Assembly (NCBI RefSeq): GCF_014646195.1
Contig: NZ_BMMZ01000003.1
Coordinates: 62,001-126,000 of the forward strand
Length of the DNA stretch: 64,000 nucleotides
Reading direction: 5' to 3'
Source of the DNA: Microlunatus endophyticus
GTDB taxonomy: Bacteria > Actinomycetota > Actinomycetes > Propionibacteriales > Propionibacteriaceae
Shown here: positions 41,657-51,006 of the stretch, piece by piece
Layout: every line of letters begins with the position of its first letter
Position numbering within the stretch: the first letter of the stretch is position 1
The notes under the pieces: generated by a model
Told to the model about the DNA's origin: nothing
Seen by the model: only the letters and a program-made list of their open reading frames with translations
Database searches by the model: none
Translations under genes and position numbers: made by a program

Positions 41657-43871
41657 CTTCGCAGTGACGCCGGCGCGTACGCTGACCGAGGCACTGCGAG
41701 CTCTCGATCAAGATCAACTGACCGAACTGTTCCGGCTCCGGCCCGATCTCGGCTATCCGCTTCCCCGCCACATCGGCGAACTCGTCAGCCAAGCGACCAC
41801 GTCGGTCTCGATCGGCCGGGCGATCGAGGCACTGAATGCCTGGCAGCTGGCGATCGCCGGGGGGCTGGCCGTCCTCGCCGACGGCGCGACGATCGACGAT
41901 CTTCGCGGACTCGTCGGCAGGCCGCGGCCGGCGATCAGCGGCGCCATCGAGGACCTGCGCCGCCGGGCACTGCTCTGGGGTACCGATGCTGATCTTCATC
42001 TGGTCCGTGCCGCCCGTGATCATTTCGGAAGCTATCCGGCCGGGCTGGCACCGCCCTCCCCCCACCCCCTGACCGACCGGCAGATCGACACCGCGCTGGC
42101 GGCGGCCGGCGATCAGGTCCGGCCGGTGCTCGACAGGTTGCTCTGGGGCCCGCCGACCGGAACCGTCCGCAACGCCGACCGGACGATCCGGGTCGCCGAT
42201 GCCCGCACCCCGGTCGAGTTGCTGCTCGCGCACCGATTGCTCCGGCCCCTGGACCGCGACACCGTGATCATGCCCCAGGAGGTGGCGCTGCGGCTGCGGT
42301 CCGCGACATCGGACTACTTGCTCGGCCCCGAGCCGGTGTCGCCGGCCGCGCCGATGATCACCGGGCGGGCAGCGAGCCGGACGGTCATCCGATCGGCATC
42401 AGCCGGCGCGGCCAACGAGATCGTCCACGACGCCGAGTTGATCATCTCCGACCTCGACGCCCACCCGCGGCGACTCCTGCGGGACTCGGGGATCTCGACC
42501 CGCGACGTCCAGGCGATCAGCAGGGCGTTGGACGGCCGGGTCGACTACACCGGATTCCTGCTGGAGGCCGCCTCCGCGGCCGGACTGATCGGCAGCCCCG
42601 ACCGGATCACGGTGCTGCCGACCACCGAATTCGACCGCTGGGTGACCCTGCCGGGCCCGGACCGCTGGCTACGACTGGCAACGGCCTGGCGGGATGCCGA
42701 CCGCTACTTCTCCTCGACCGTCGAGTCGCACCCGCTCAGCGCCGAGGCGGTTGCGCCCCGCGCACCCGACAACCGGCGACTGATCATGAACGCCGCGGCC
42801 TCCGCCGGCGTCGGAACCGTGATCAACGTCGACGATCTTGCCGAGGTCACGGCCTGGCACCGGCCATCGGCGGGCCGGCACGCCCAGCAGCTCGCGGTGG
42901 TGATCGGCTGGACCTGGCAGGAAGCGACCTGGCTCGGGCTGACCGCGCTGGGTGCGGTCACCGATCTGCTGCCCGCGGTGCTCGACGATCGTCCGGTCCC
43001 CGACGACCTCGCCGGGCTGTTCCCCGAGCCGCTGGACCGAGTGATCATCCAGTCCGACCTGACCGCGATCGCCCAGGGCCCACTGGAGGCGGCCGTGGCC
43101 AGCACCTTGCGGCTCCTGGCCGACCAGGAGTCCCGGGGCGGCGGTGCGGTCTATCGATTCAGCCCCGGCTCGGTGCGCCGCGGATTCGACTCGGGTTGGG
43201 CCGCCGCCGAGATCAGCGACTGGCTGATCCGGCACTCGGCGACCGGGATCCCGCAACCCCTGCGTTATCTGATCGACGACGTCGCCCGGCAGCACGGCAC
43301 TGTCCGGGTCGGCGGCGCGGCGAGTTACCTGCGGATCGAGGACCCCGCCCAGCAGGCCGCCATCCTGGCCCATCCCGAGGCGGCGCGGCTCCAGCTGCGC
43401 TCGATCGCCCCAGGCGTCCTGGTGTCGGGTGCCGATCCCGAGGAGGTGGTCCAGGCACTCCGCGGACTGGGCCTCAAACCTGCGGCCGAGGACGATCAGG
43501 GCCGACTGCTGACCACCCGCCCGCCGCGCCGGGCCGGCAGCCGCCGCCCGGATCCACCCGAGCGTCGACAGGCCGCGGCCGAGGAGATCGCCGCTGCGGT
43601 ACTGGCGGCCGACCGCCGGCTGCCGCGCCCGCCGGCCGGCGCCGGGGCGTCGGTCGACGACGGCCTGGAGTCTCTGCGTCGGGCAGCCGAGCGGGCCGAG
43701 GTCGTACGCCTCGGACTGGTCGACGGCAACGGCCGTCCGTCGACCCGCGAGCTGCGCGTCCAGCGGGTCGGTGACGGCGCCGTGCACGGCGTGGATCCCG
43801 GCACCGGTGAGACGGTCTCGGTGCCGATCGCACGAATCTCCGGTGTTCTCCTCGGCGACCCGCCGAATTAA
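41592..43871 (+). CDS. Helicase XPB/Ssl2 N-terminal-domain (Helicase_C_3) protein
   Basis: 759 residues. Resembles the actinobacterial protein encoded beside XPB helicase (in Mycobacterium tuberculosis, from memory, Rv0862c next to Rv0861c, of nearly equal length). Shows winged-helix-like N-terminal repeats (IGRAIEALNAWQLAIAGGLAV, TIDDLRGLVGRP), and a C-terminal XPB/Ssl2 N-domain-like region (VIIQSDLTAIAQGPLEAAVA; FDSGWAAAEISDWLIRHS; RVGGAASYLRIEDP). No Walker motifs, so not an ATPase itself. Probably a partner or regulator of the XPB helicase at 44910. Start uncertain: ATG 41592 or 41622 overlap the previous gene; GTG 41664 would avoid overlap. Confidence 0.85.
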   Translation: MINRRPGSPAMINSSGRRPDDDFAVTPARTLTEALRALDQDQLTELFRLRPDLGYPLPRHIGELVSQATTSVSIGRAIEALNAWQLAIAGGLAVLADGATIDDLRGLVGRPRPAISGAIEDLRRRALLWGTDADLHLVRAARDHFGSYPAGLAPPSPHPLTDRQIDTALAAAGDQVRPVLDRLLWGPPTGTVRNADRTIRVADARTPVELLLAHRLLRPLDRDTVIMPQEVALRLRSATSDYLLGPEPVSPAAPMITGRAASRTVIRSASAGAANEIVHDAELIISDLDAHPRRLLRDSGISTRDVQAISRALDGRVDYTGFLLEAASAAGLIGSPDRITVLPTTEFDRWVTLPGPDRWLRLATAWRDADRYFSSTVESHPLSAEAVAPRAPDNRRLIMNAAASAGVGTVINVDDLAEVTAWHRPSAGRHAQQLAVVIGWTWQEATWLGLTALGAVTDLLPAVLDDRPVPDDLAGLFPEPLDRVIIQSDLTAIAQGPLEAAVASTLRLLADQESRGGGAVYRFSPGSVRRGFDSGWAAAEISDWLIRHSATGIPQPLRYLIDDVARQHGTVRVGGAASYLRIEDPAQQAAILAHPEAARLQLRSIAPGVLVSGADPEEVVQALRGLGLKPAAEDDQGRLLTTRPPRRAGSRRPDPPERRQAAAEEIAAAVLAADRRLPRPPAGAGASVDDGLESLRRAAERAEVVRLGLVDGNGRPSTRELRVQRVGDGAVHGVDPGTGETVSVPIARISGVLLGDPPN

Positions 43872-43909
43872 CCGCCTGCGCGATCCGGCCCGACATAGAC
43901 TTCGCGCAA

Positions 43910-44842
43910 ATGCGCGAGACGACGATCCGGCGCCTGCTGGTCATCGTCCTGTGCGCCTGCGGTGTCGTGGCGCTCTGGATCGTGGCCGATCGGTCGCTGT
44001 CGACTCTGGACGCTGCAGTCCCGGTGCAACCCGGGGCGAGCAGCCGGTCCGGGATCCTGCCTGCGTCCTCACCCGCCCCGACCGCCGACGCGTCGTCACC
44101 GATCCCCGCTGCACCCGACTCGTCTGCGCCCGACTCGTCCGCCTCGGGGCGTCGTACGGATCCCGACAGTCGCCTGCCGGTCGGTCAGCGCCTCCCGAAC
44201 GGTGAGCAACTGCCCGGCGCAGACCTGAGACCAGCGGCTGTCCGAGGACTGCGGGTGATCCAGGCCGACCACGACTCGATCACGATCCGCTGGAATCCGG
44301 TGTCCCCGCCGGCCGATACCGACCTGGCCGGCCGACGAGCCGGGACCGTCGCGTACTACCACGCCACGCTCAACGGCATCCCGGTCGGCGAAACCGCCGG
44401 CTTGGAACTGACGATCGACTGGTTCAACGACGACATGACCTCGCATTTCATCCGGGTCAACGCCGTCGCTCTCGACGGCACCCGCGGACGGCCCGGCAAC
44501 GCGCTGGTCGTCGATCGACCGCCGGCTCCGAGTCCGACCCCGCCGAGCCGTCCGACGAGCCACCCGAGGCCCACGACCAGCCCGACGACCCGGCCGTCCC
44601 CGACGCCGATCCAGTCCACCCCGCCGGCGCCGGGCCAGACCCCAACGCCAGGCCAGACCCCGACACCCGGTCAGCCCCCGACACCCGGCCAGACTCCGAC
44701 TGCGTCACCGGTCCAGCCGGAGACCGCTGCGCTCAGCAGCGCACCGCCGCAGACCGGGCCACCGGTCAAGCCGGTCGTTCCCGGCGACCCGGACTCGGCG
44801 CCCGGACCGGCGACCGCCCGATCGGGCGTCCCCGGGCCATAG
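43910..44842 (+). CDS. Secreted or membrane-anchored FN3-like protein with Pro/Thr repeat tail
   Basis: 310 residues. One N-terminal membrane segment (RRLLVIVLCACGVVALWIVA), a Ser/Pro-rich linker, then a fibronectin-type-III-like domain (VRGLRVIQADHDSITIRWNPV ... FIRVNAVALDGTRGRPGNAL, each quoted in part) and a long Pro/Thr/Ser tail with four 6-residue GQTPTP-type repeats. Not recognised by name. It sits between the Helicase_C_3 protein and XPB genes, where an envelope protein is unexpected. TAGACT (43896-43901) lies 8 nt before its ATG. Confidence 0.78.
   Translation: MRETTIRRLLVIVLCACGVVALWIVADRSLSTLDAAVPVQPGASSRSGILPASSPAPTADASSPIPAAPDSSAPDSSASGRRTDPDSRLPVGQRLPNGEQLPGADLRPAAVRGLRVIQADHDSITIRWNPVSPPADTDLAGRRAGTVAYYHATLNGIPVGETAGLELTIDWFNDDMTSHFIRVNAVALDGTRGRPGNALVVDRPPAPSPTPPSRPTSHPRPTTSPTTRPSPTPIQSTPPAPGQTPTPGQTPTPGQPPTPGQTPTASPVQPETAALSSAPPQTGPPVKPVVPGDPDSAPGPATARSGVPGP
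44633..44704 (+). repeat. Four tandem 18-bp coding repeats
   Basis: Units at 44633-44650, 44651-44668, 44669-44686 and 44687-44704 encode GQTPTP, GQTPTP, GQPPTP and GQTPTA. In-frame copy-number change is possible. Confidence 0.85.
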
Positions 44843-44909
44843 CCCGATCCGCGACGAACGACCGAGGACGCTCCGGGGCTGTCGGCGGCGCCGAGTACGC
44901 TCGAACGCT

Positions 44910-46547
44910 ATGAGCCAAGGCCCGCTCGTGGTCCAGTCCGACCGCACCCTGCTCCTGGAAGTCGACCATCCTGACGCACCCGCCTGCCGGATCGCGATCG
45001 CTCCGTTCGCCGAGCTCGAGCGGGCACCCGAGCACATCCACACCTACCGGCTGACCCCGCTCGGTCTGTGGAATGCCCGCGCCGCCGGACACGACGCCGA
45101 GCAGGTCGTCGACGTGCTGCTGACCTACAGCCGCTACCCGGTGCCGAGCTCGCTGCTGGTCGACGTCGCCGACACCATGGACCGCTACGGCCGGCTGCGG
45201 ATCGAGAAGCACCCGACCCACGGGCTGGTGCTGGTCAGCACCGATCGCGCGGTGCTCACCGAGGTCACCAAGAGCGCCCGGGTCAAGGGACTGCTGGGAG
45301 CGAAGATCGACGACGACACGGTCGTTGTGCACCCGTCCGAACGCGGCCATCTCAAGCAGGTTCTGCTCAAGCTCGGCTGGCCGGCCGAGGACCTGGCCGG
45401 TTATGTCGACGGCGAGGCGCACGCGATCGACCTGGCCGAGCAGGGCTGGCACCTGCGGCCCTACCAGAAGGAGGCCGCTGAGTCGTTCTGGCACGGCGGA
45501 TCGGGTGTGGTCGTGCTGCCCTGTGGCGCGGGGAAGACGGTCGTCGGCGCGGCGTCGATGGCCGCTGCCAAGGCGACCACGTTGATCTTGGTCACCAACA
45601 CCGTGTCGGCGCGGCAGTGGAAGGACGAGCTGGTGCGCCGGACGTCACTGACCGCCGACGAGATCGGCGAATACTCCGGTGCCCGCAAGGAGATCCGTCC
45701 GGTCACCATCGCCACCTATCAGGTGATCACCACCAAGCGCGGCGGGATCCATCCGCACCTGGAGCTTTTCGATGCCCGGGACTGGGGCTTGATCATCTAC
45801 GACGAGGTGCACCTGCTGCCGGCGCCGGTGTTCCGGATGACCGCGGATCTGCAGGCCCGCCGGCGGCTCGGTCTGACGGCGACACTCGTCCGGGAGGACG
45901 GCCGCGAGGGCGATGTCTTCTCCCTGATCGGGCCCAAACGCTACGACGCTCCTTGGAAGGACCTCGAACAACAGGGCTACATCGCTCCCGCCGACTGTGT
46001 CGAGGTACGGGTCACGTTGACCGATGAGGAGCGGATGACGTACGCGATCGCCGAGGAGGACGTGAAATACCGGCTGGCCTCGACCGCGGAGTCGAAGACC
46101 GAGGTCGTTGTCGATCTTGTCAACAAGCACCGCGGCCAGCCGACCCTGGTGATCGGTCAGTACGTCGACCAGCTCGATGATCTTGCCGAGCGGCTCGGCG
46201 CGCCGTTGATCAAGGGCGAGACCACCGTACGACAGCGGGAGAAGTTGTACGAGCAGTTCCGGTCCGGCGAGATCGATCTGCTGGTGGTCAGCAAGGTCGC
46301 CAACTTCTCCATCGATCTGCCCAGCGCCCAGGTTGCGATCCAGGTTTCCGGCGCGTTCGGGTCCCGGCAGGAGGAGGCCCAGCGACTCGGCCGGCTGTTG
46401 CGCCCGAAGGGTTCGGGCACGACCGCACGCTTCTACGCGGTGGTCGCCCGGGACACCGTCGATGCCGACTTCGCCCAGCACCGGCAGCGTTTCCTGGCCG
46501 AGCAGGGGTACGCCTACCGGATCCTCGACGCTGCCGACGCAGTCTGA
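44910..46547 (+). CDS. XPB-type superfamily 2 DNA helicase
   Basis: 545 residues, the length of archaeal/actinobacterial XPB. Order: N-terminal DNA-damage-recognition-like domain (about 1-180), Walker A VLPCGAGKTVVGAASMA, Walker B IIYDEVHLLPA (DEVH box), motif III LTATLVREDG, then the C-terminal RecA domain with IVGQ-like LVIGQYVDQLDDLAERL, VSKVANFSIDLP and QRLGRLLRPKGSG (motif VI). A 3'-5' helicase linked to DNA repair in mycobacteria. TACGCT lies 8 nt before ATG 44910. Its stop is 3 bp from that of a convergent gene. Confidence 0.95.
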   Translation: MSQGPLVVQSDRTLLLEVDHPDAPACRIAIAPFAELERAPEHIHTYRLTPLGLWNARAAGHDAEQVVDVLLTYSRYPVPSSLLVDVADTMDRYGRLRIEKHPTHGLVLVSTDRAVLTEVTKSARVKGLLGAKIDDDTVVVHPSERGHLKQVLLKLGWPAEDLAGYVDGEAHAIDLAEQGWHLRPYQKEAAESFWHGGSGVVVLPCGAGKTVVGAASMAAAKATTLILVTNTVSARQWKDELVRRTSLTADEIGEYSGARKEIRPVTIATYQVITTKRGGIHPHLELFDARDWGLIIYDEVHLLPAPVFRMTADLQARRRLGLTATLVREDGREGDVFSLIGPKRYDAPWKDLEQQGYIAPADCVEVRVTLTDEERMTYAIAEEDVKYRLASTAESKTEVVVDLVNKHRGQPTLVIGQYVDQLDDLAERLGAPLIKGETTVRQREKLYEQFRSGEIDLLVVSKVANFSIDLPSAQVAIQVSGAFGSRQEEAQRLGRLLRPKGSGTTARFYAVVARDTVDADFAQHRQRFLAEQGYAYRILDAADAV

Positions 46548-46550
46548 CCG

Positions 46551-47006
46551 CTAGGGGTGACCACTGCGGGGTGACCACTGGCGGCCCATCCCGAGCTGTG
46601 CGGCGCGCTCGGTCAGTTCTGCCCTGACGTCTGCCGGGACCGGGACCAGACCATCAAGGGCCCGGACAGCGGTGACCACCTGTGCGGCGGCGAGCTGCTC
46701 GTCGCCGAAACCGGGATCCGAGCTGAAGAAGACCGACCGCTTGAACACACTCACCGCGATGTCGGCGGGACCGTCCACCAACAGCTCCGGGTAGGTGAAT
46801 CCGCCCTCCTCTTGTTCCACGGGCGTCAGGAGCTCCCAGTCGGCCTCGCCCGGGGAGACCGACGCCTCGTCGGAGCCGACCGAGACCGACAATCCCGCAA
46901 CCGTGAGCCGATCCCGGATCCGCTCGACCAGTGCGGCGGCCTGGTCGGCGGGAATCGGGTCGGACAGTTCCGCATCAGCGGCACTGATCTCGAACTGCAA
47001 TCGCAT
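46551..47006 (-). CDS. Hypothetical protein
   Basis: 151 residues, not recognised. Acidic, no membrane segment. Reads as alpha/beta: RLQFEISAADAELSDPIPADQ, VAGLSVSVGSDEASVSPGEADW, DIAVSVFKRSVFFSSD. TACCAT (minus strand 47018-47013) lies 6 nt before ATG 47006, so probably leaderless. The last residues are encoded by a duplicated GGGGTGACCACTG (46554-46566 and 46568-46580). Confidence 0.7.
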   Translation of the reverse strand: MRLQFEISAADAELSDPIPADQAAALVERIRDRLTVAGLSVSVGSDEASVSPGEADWELLTPVEQEEGGFTYPELLVDGPADIAVSVFKRSVFFSSDPGFGDEQLAAAQVVTAVRALDGLVPVPADVRAELTERAAQLGMGRQWSPRSGHP

Positions 47007-47066
47007 GCACCGATGGTAGGGACGCCCGGGTCAACGACCGCTGGGCCCGGGCCGTCGCTCACAGAT

Positions 47067-48413
47067 TCAGCAGGTCTTCTCGCCGAGATCGGCCGGGTCG
47101 ACGATCGGCCGCATGCCGAAGGCCGCGTTGCTCTTGTCGACCGGATCGTTGTACCAGGCCCCGGTCATTGCGATCTTGCCGTCGGCGGTCGCGAACGCGC
47201 CGACCGGGAGCGAATACTCGCTGCCCGACGCGGCACCGAAGTGCTCGATGTCCAGGACGGCGTCGGCAGGCGCCTTGGTGGTCACCACCGCGTCGCCCTG
47301 GCCGTTGGCCGCGGTCTCGGTCGTCGCGGTCGCAAGAGCCGGGACAACGCCGTTGGCCGGAATCAACAGGCCGGGCGTGGATTCAGTGACCGGGAAGTCG
47401 GTCGTGCCCCGAACTCCAGTGGTCGCCTTGCTCGGCGCGGACAGGTCGATCGCCGTCCCGGTGCCGCCGTCATTTCCGTTGTAGGCAAGGTGTTTGTGGC
47501 CGAGCTTCTCACTCGCCTGGGTGTAGATCGTCGCCTTCCAACACAGCCCCGAGTCGTAACCGCCGCCGAGCAGCTCGGCGGTCAGCACCCGTCCCGGTCG
47601 GTCCAGCAGCCCGACCACCCAGCTCGTGTCACTCGGGTCGTCGGCATAGCCGCTGATGCCGACCAGTCCGGCGTCATAGCCGTGTGCCGGGAGCTTCGCG
47701 ATCGCACGGTCGATCTGCGCGGCGTGCTCGCCGGCGTACAACCTGACCGGTGTCAGCCCGGCCATCGTGATCGCGTACGACGAATGTCCGGTCGGACCGA
47801 CATGATCATCTTTGATGGTCGGGTACGCAGTGCTGACCGCGAGCTGGTCATGCTTCGCGCGGATGGTGATCTTGGTTCCGGTGGCGATGATGCCCAGATC
47901 GGTCGGCTTGTGATCGGCGAGGCCGACCAGGTGGGCGCCGACGTAGCGGGTCGACCCGACCGCGCACCGCAGTTGGACCACCAGGTAGGGCCGGCCGGCG
48001 AGGGTGACCTCGGTGCTCGAGGACCAGGTCGCCCTACTGGAATGACCGTCGAAGGCCGGCGTCTGGTGCCTCTGCCGGCCGTCGACCAGGGCGATCGGCG
48101 GCGCCGGCAACTCGAATCCGCAGCCCCCGGCGTAGCTGAAGTTCTTGGTGTCCAGATCGCCCAGCGACACGTCTGAGGAGCCGGGCGCCTTCGGCGGCGG
48201 CACGCTCGCGGATGGCGATCCGGTGCCAGATCCGGCCGGAAGGGAGGCAACCGTCGCCGGTCCGGCCGGGCTCGGCGCGGGAGTGCCGGCGCCGTCGCTG
48301 CCGCCGCTGCAGGCGGCCAACAGGATGGAAGCAGTCAGAGCGCCACTGATCAGGGCTGCTGCGATGGTCCGGCGGCGGAGAATCACCCGCACACTGTAAC
48401 CACGACGCCCCAA
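47067..48413 (-). CDS. Secreted lipoprotein of unknown function
   Basis: 448 residues. Signal with basic start and lipobox LLAAC (Cys near residue 35), then a Ser/Pro/Ala linker of about 45 residues, then a globular domain with no family I can name. Features: GYDAGLVGISGYADDPSDTS, HLAYNGNDGGTGTAIDLS, and a C-terminal Cys; Cys residues at GGCGFE, QLRCAVG and GLCWKA may form disulphides. Extracytoplasmic. The start could also be GTG 48386. Alone, reading toward the 46.6-kb hypothetical gene. Confidence 0.75.
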   Translation of the reverse strand: MGRRGYSVRVILRRRTIAAALISGALTASILLAACSGGSDGAGTPAPSPAGPATVASLPAGSGTGSPSASVPPPKAPGSSDVSLGDLDTKNFSYAGGCGFELPAPPIALVDGRQRHQTPAFDGHSSRATWSSSTEVTLAGRPYLVVQLRCAVGSTRYVGAHLVGLADHKPTDLGIIATGTKITIRAKHDQLAVSTAYPTIKDDHVGPTGHSSYAITMAGLTPVRLYAGEHAAQIDRAIAKLPAHGYDAGLVGISGYADDPSDTSWVVGLLDRPGRVLTAELLGGGYDSGLCWKATIYTQASEKLGHKHLAYNGNDGGTGTAIDLSAPSKATTGVRGTTDFPVTESTPGLLIPANGVVPALATATTETAANGQGDAVVTTKAPADAVLDIEHFGAASGSEYSLPVGAFATADGKIAMTGAWYNDPVDKSNAAFGMRPIVDPADLGEKTC

Positions 48414-48554
48414 CCCGACCGGCCCTGCTGTTTCGCCGCTGGGACCCTCGACCGAATCTCAACCCTTGACCCTGCGGGGCCACACGCCGAGGCCGGACAC
48501 CGGAGCCTCAAAGCTTGAGCTTGCGGGTCACTCGCGACTCGGGCGCCGCCGAGG

Positions 48555-48920
48555 TCAGGCGCGCAGTCCGACGATCGTCGGCTCGCCGTCGTCGGCCGCA
48601 TCCCGGTCGATGCCGGGTTCGGTTGCGACCGCACGCTCCAACCAGTCGTCCGCCGGCGCCTCGATCGGGGACAGCAGCCAGCGGGTGCCGTAGACGACCA
48701 GGGTGATGAAGCTGGCGGTCGCGATCAGCAACAGCGGCCAGACCGCCGCACCGAGCAGGCCACGCGGCCAGCCGTCCGGGGTGTGCTCGAAGGCGAACCA
48801 CCAGACCGCGATGTGCAGCCCGCCGAAGATCACCCAGGCGGTCGCGCTCCAGCGCACCCCCCGCAGCATCCGGCGTCGGTGCAGCACCTGCAGCAACAGC
48901 GGATTGACGGTCTCCCGCAT
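48555..48920 (-). CDS. Small two-pass (2TM-domain) membrane protein
   Basis: 121 residues with two membrane helices: WSATAWVIFGGLHIAVWWFAF and PLLLIATASFITLVVYG (first quoted in part), separated by a short EHTPDGWP loop; this matches the 2TM-domain small membrane protein group of unknown function. The C-terminal tail is acidic. ATG 48920 was chosen for its AAGGGGG site 5 nt upstream; an in-frame ATG at 48998 would add 26 residues. Confidence 0.75.
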   Translation of the reverse strand: MRETVNPLLLQVLHRRRMLRGVRWSATAWVIFGGLHIAVWWFAFEHTPDGWPRGLLGAAVWPLLLIATASFITLVVYGTRWLLSPIEAPADDWLERAVATEPGIDRDAADDGEPTIVGLRA

Positions 48921-49041
48921 CGGTCCCCCTTGGGAATAGCTCGACACCTCAGTCACAGCAGTCTCCTGTGCAACTTCAGTAACAAGTTTGACTGCCATCT
49001 TCCGTCAATCCACAACCCGACGCGGCAATGCTGCGGAGTTG

Positions 49042-50175
49042 TTATCCGACCAGCACCGGTTCGGACCCGACCAGGCTGCGGTAGACGTCGAGCAGGCTGT
49101 CGGTCGCAGCCGACCAGTCCCAGCCGCTGGCCCGGGAACGGGCGGCAGCGGCGGCCCGTGATCGCCCGGACCCGCGTCCGAGCCGGGCGACCAGCTCCGC
49201 AGCGCCTGCCCACTGAGGCCGCCGGAGGAGCACCCCGGCGCCAGAATCGCCGAGGATCTCCGCAGTCGGCGCACTGTCGGCCGCCAGCGCCGGCAGACCG
49301 GAGGCCAGCGCCTCGATCAGGACGAATCCGAGGGTCTCGGAATCGCTGGGAAAGGTGAAGACGTCCGCTGCAGCGTACGCATCGGCCAGCGCATCGCCCG
49401 ACAGCCAGCCGGTCAGCACGGCGCCGGTTCCGCTGAGTTCGCGCTCCAACCGCGGCCGCAACTGCCCGTCGCCGACGACCACCAGCGTGATCCGCGGGTC
49501 GTGGGCCAGCGGGACAAGCCGTTCGACCCCTTTCTCCGGGGCGAGCCGGCCGACGTAGAGCGCGATCGTCGTTTCCCGGTCGCCGACCAGAGCACGGCGG
49601 GCCGAGGGCGTACGACGCAGCGGCGTGAAGCGCTGCAGATCGACACCGAACGGCCATAGCGAAACCGGCCCGACCTGCAGCTCGCGCATCACCTGCACCA
49701 TCGCGTGCGAGGTCGCCAGGGTGTGGTCGGCATGGCCGTGCTGGTGACGCAGATAGGCCCACAACGGCCGCGACAGCAGCCCGAGCCCGGTCGACCGCGC
49801 GGCATCGGGCAGGTGGTAGTGGAAGGAACCGACCACCGGCACCGACAGCTGCCGCGCCGCGGTGATCGCCGGCCGGCAGAGGATGTAAGGGCTGAGCACG
49901 TGCACCACATCCGGTCGGAACTCCTGCAGCGCCCGGCGGACCGGCCCGCGCAACGGCACTCCGAAGCGGCGGCCGTCGGACACGAACCGTGATGCGACCG
50001 ACGGCGCCTCGACGACCGTGACGCCGTCCGGATGCTCGGACGTGCCGTGGCCGGAGGGCGCGATCAGCAGCACCTGGTGCCCGCGCCGGACGAGCTCGGC
50101 GATCGTCACGCGCAGTCGGGTCACGACTCCGTCGACGGCGGGGACCCAGGTCTCGGTGACGAGCGCGATCCGCAT
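49042..50175 (-). CDS. Glycosyltransferase family 4 protein (mannosyltransferase-like)
   Basis: 377 residues, GT-B fold. N-terminal MRIALVTETWVPAVDGVVTRL with the glycine-poor acceptor loop of PimB/MgtA-like enzymes; C-terminal donor domain ALYVGRLAPEKGVERLVPLA, VLTGWLSGDALADAYAAADVF, and the E-x7-E motif in SDSETLGFVLIEALASGLP. Likely transfers mannose from GDP-mannose to a lipid or glycan acceptor of the envelope. ATG 50175 fits the family start; the frame to 50265 has no support. Confidence 0.92.
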   Translation of the reverse strand: MRIALVTETWVPAVDGVVTRLRVTIAELVRRGHQVLLIAPSGHGTSEHPDGVTVVEAPSVASRFVSDGRRFGVPLRGPVRRALQEFRPDVVHVLSPYILCRPAITAARQLSVPVVGSFHYHLPDAARSTGLGLLSRPLWAYLRHQHGHADHTLATSHAMVQVMRELQVGPVSLWPFGVDLQRFTPLRRTPSARRALVGDRETTIALYVGRLAPEKGVERLVPLAHDPRITLVVVGDGQLRPRLERELSGTGAVLTGWLSGDALADAYAAADVFTFPSDSETLGFVLIEALASGLPALAADSAPTAEILGDSGAGVLLRRPQWAGAAELVARLGRGSGRSRAAAAARSRASGWDWSAATDSLLDVYRSLVGSEPVLVG

Positions 50176-50313
50176 CGGATTCACCCGGTGGACCTGATCG
50201 GGGTCATGCTCGCAGCGTACGGAGTGGTGGAAAACGGTCCGGCGGCCGACATCCTGCCGAGTCACGACCTCCCGGTGAACACCGCGATTCAGATCGCTCT
50301 CAGCCGCAGGACC

Positions 50314-50874
50314 TCAGACCGGACGCGTCGACTCGTCGGTGACCAGCCCCAGGTCGATCGGTTCGGCGCCGATCCTGCCTGCATGGGCGACCAGCTCCAG
50401 CAGCGACCGCGGCCAGATCCACTCCGAATCGACCGCGGCCTGCACCTCCGCGGGCGTCCACCATCGGCTGCCGGCGATGGTGACCTTCTCCTCCTCGGTG
50501 AAGTCCGAGTCGTCCGGGACGAAGTGCTGCACCCGGACCAGGAAGAACGCCTCCCGTTGCTCGAGCACCTGGTCGGAGTAGCCGTGCCGCACCAGCCGGT
50601 GCGCGACCGGTCCGACCAGATCGGATTCGGCGATCACCAGGCCGGTCTCCTCGGCGATCTCCCGTACGGCGGCCTGCCGCTCGGTCTCACCCGGATCGAT
50701 ACCGCCTCCGGGAGTCACCCACCAGTGCTGATCCGGATAGCCCGGATCGGTGTCCTGCAGCAGCAGGATCCGGTCCTGGTGATCGACGACGATCACCCGC
50801 GCGGCGGTACGCCGCCGCCAGAGCCGGTCGGCCGGGTCATCGGGGATCACGAACGGGCGCGGCGGGACGGTCAC
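50314..50874 (-). CDS. Nudix hydrolase
   Basis: 186 residues. Complete Nudix box in GGGIDPGETERQAAVREIAE-ETGL (G-x5-E-x7-R-E-x-x-E-E-x-G), near residues 60-82, preceded by VIVVDHQDRILLLQDTDPG. Hydrolyses a nucleoside diphosphate-X compound; substrate unknown. GTG 50874 has TAGCCT 6 nt upstream on the minus strand (50886-50881) and no ribosome site, so probably leaderless. Confidence 0.92.
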   Translation of the reverse strand: MTVPPRPFVIPDDPADRLWRRRTAARVIVVDHQDRILLLQDTDPGYPDQHWWVTPGGGIDPGETERQAAVREIAEETGLVIAESDLVGPVAHRLVRHGYSDQVLEQREAFFLVRVQHFVPDDSDFTEEEKVTIAGSRWWTPAEVQAAVDSEWIWPRSLLELVAHAGRIGAEPIDLGLVTDESTRPV

Positions 50875-51006
50875 AGGCCGAGGCTAGCCGGGGCCCGGAA
50901 CTCGCAATAGGGCGGCCGGCGGAAAAGCAGTTGCCGTTGGCGCAACCGGGGAGTAACGTCCCGACGCTCCCTTTTCGCCACCCGACCAGCATCGGAGTGT
51001 CTCTGC

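Noticed and set aside
50875..51006. Rifamycin-associated element upstream of helD
   Set aside because: No GGGGCTTGC-type inverted repeat seen in the 132-bp leader.
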